Below are positions 63,335 to 64,000 of a DNA stretch of 64,000 bases, in pieces. This stretch comes from Hydrogenophaga palleronii_A. GTDB lineage: Bacteria; Pseudomonadota; Gammaproteobacteria; Burkholderiales; Burkholderiaceae_C. The DNA lies in contig NZ_JAVDWU010000006.1 of the NCBI RefSeq assembly GCF_031457455.1, positions 248,001 through 312,000 on the forward strand. The letters are read 5' to 3'. A program made the translations under genes and the position numbers. Position 1 is the stretch's first letter; every line of letters begins with the position of its first letter. Under the pieces are notes generated by a model that made no database searches, had not been told where the DNA came from, and saw only the letters and a program-made list of their open reading frames with translations.

Positions 63335-63449
63335 CACGGGCTGTCTTGCACGCCAAAAGTTTCGGATTTGCGTCCGGTTTTTGGATCGACGCCTGGACAA
63401 TTCCGATCCGAATTTCACTTTTCTTACGTCAATTTCTGGAGTTCTCACC

Positions 63450-64000
63450 ATGAGCAAGAAGCCTGTTCGCGTGGCCGTTACCGGAGCCGCTGGTCAGATT
63501 GGTTACGCCCTGCTGTTCCGCATCGCATCGGGCGAAATGCTCGGCAAGGACCAGCCGGTGATCCTTCAACTGCTCGAAATCCCCGACGAAAAAGCCCAGA
63601 AGGCGCTCAAGGGCGTGATGATGGAAATCGACGATTGCGCCTTCCCGCTGCTGGCCGGCATGGAAGCCCACAGCGACCCGATGACCGCCTTCAAGGACAC
63701 CGACTACGCGCTGCTGGTGGGCTCGCGCCCCCGCGGTCCCGGCATGGAGCGCGCCGAGCTGCTGGCGATCAATGGCGCCATCTTCACCGCACAGGGCAAG
63801 GCACTCAACGCCGTGGCCAGCCGCGACGTGAAAGTGCTGGTGGTGGGCAACCCCGCCAACACCAACGCCTATATCGCCATGAAGAGCGCTCCGGATCTCA
63901 AGCCCGGCAACTTCACCGCCATGCTGCGCCTGGACCACAACCGCGCCGCTTCGCAGATCGCCGCCAAGACTGGCAAGCCGGTGGCCAGCATCAAACAACT
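63450..64000 (+). CDS. mdh: Malate dehydrogenase (3' part cut by window edge)
   Basis: NAD-dependent TCA enzyme. The first 183 residues are visible. MSKKPVRVAVTGAAGQIGYA is the NAD-binding start, LLVGSRPRGPGMERAELL the substrate loop with its arginines, and VVGNPANTNAYIAM the NAD-side Asn; AMLRLDHNRAASQIA is near the edge. This is the dimeric cytosolic-type MDH common in betaproteobacteria. It lies upstream of, and divergent from, the gntR-sdh block. Confidence 0.97.
   Translation, partial: MSKKPVRVAVTGAAGQIGYALLFRIASGEMLGKDQPVILQLLEIPDEKAQKALKGVMMEIDDCAFPLLAGMEAHSDPMTAFKDTDYALLVGSRPRGPGMERAELLAINGAIFTAQGKALNAVASRDVKVLVVGNPANTNAYIAMKSAPDLKPGNFTAMLRLDHNRAASQIAAKTGKPVASIKQ

Overview
The window is a GC-rich stretch of chromosome from a betaproteobacterium, almost certainly order Burkholderiales and most likely family Comamonadaceae (a Hydrogenophaga- or Acidovorax-like organism). 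This rests on gene order (leuC-leuD-leuB-asd-fimV-truA-trpF-trpB-trpA-accD; yceD-rpmF-plsX-fab-rpoE-rseA-rseB-mucD; lepA-lepB-rnc-era-recO-pdxJ-acpS-nagZ; mdh/gntR-sdhCDAB-sdhE-gltA) and on the dispersed CCCCTTGAGGGG-type hairpin repeats between genes. The genus is inference. No rRNA, tRNA, CRISPR array, prophage or intact insertion sequence was seen. Both ends cut a gene: an ABC transporter binding protein on the left and malate dehydrogenase on the right.

Bases 1-12900 hold a nearly complete aerobic urate-to-allantoate pathway: PuuD urate hydroxylase, HiuH, a fused UraD-AllC protein, PuuE allantoinase, an NCS2 purine permease, XdhC, an unassigned M20 amidohydrolase and a GntR/FCD regulator. 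A TGTATACA palindrome occurs in three promoter gaps (339, 8003, 11562) next to the transporter, gntR/hiuH and permease/puuD, and looks like the operator of the local regulator. A 273-bp element with 28-bp terminal inverted repeats (6917-7189) lies between gntR and puuE. MaeB malic enzyme follows the M20 gene.

Bases 13000-22900 carry glutathione-dependent formaldehyde detoxification (frmA, fghA), a HAD phosphatase, a Rieske protein and an S49 peptidase, then a sugar-nucleotide group (galE, manC, galU), then an RsmI-like methyltransferase, Maf and YceD. From 23100 to 33650 runs the ribosomal L32/fatty-acid synthesis cluster, followed by the envelope-stress module rpoE-rseA-rseB-mucD with a YgfX-like membrane protein before rpoE.

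A 510-bp gap (33650-34159) contains a promoter and a strong intrinsic terminator before lepA, so it may encode a short RNA or a lepA attenuator. lepA to nagZ run forward to 42422. The convergent reverse-strand block (42452-63238) carries, in transcription order, sdhC-D-A-B-E, gltA, a LysR regulator, leuC, an 11-residue-repeat lipoprotein, leuD, leuB, asd, fimV, truA, trpF, trpB, trpA, accD and a Lon-N-domain protein. A GntR/HutC-type regulator is divergent from mdh, with a TCTTATATAAGA palindrome between them.

The content is mostly core metabolism. The best leads are the purine operator set, the inverted-repeat element, the lepA leader and the undecapeptide-repeat lipoprotein.
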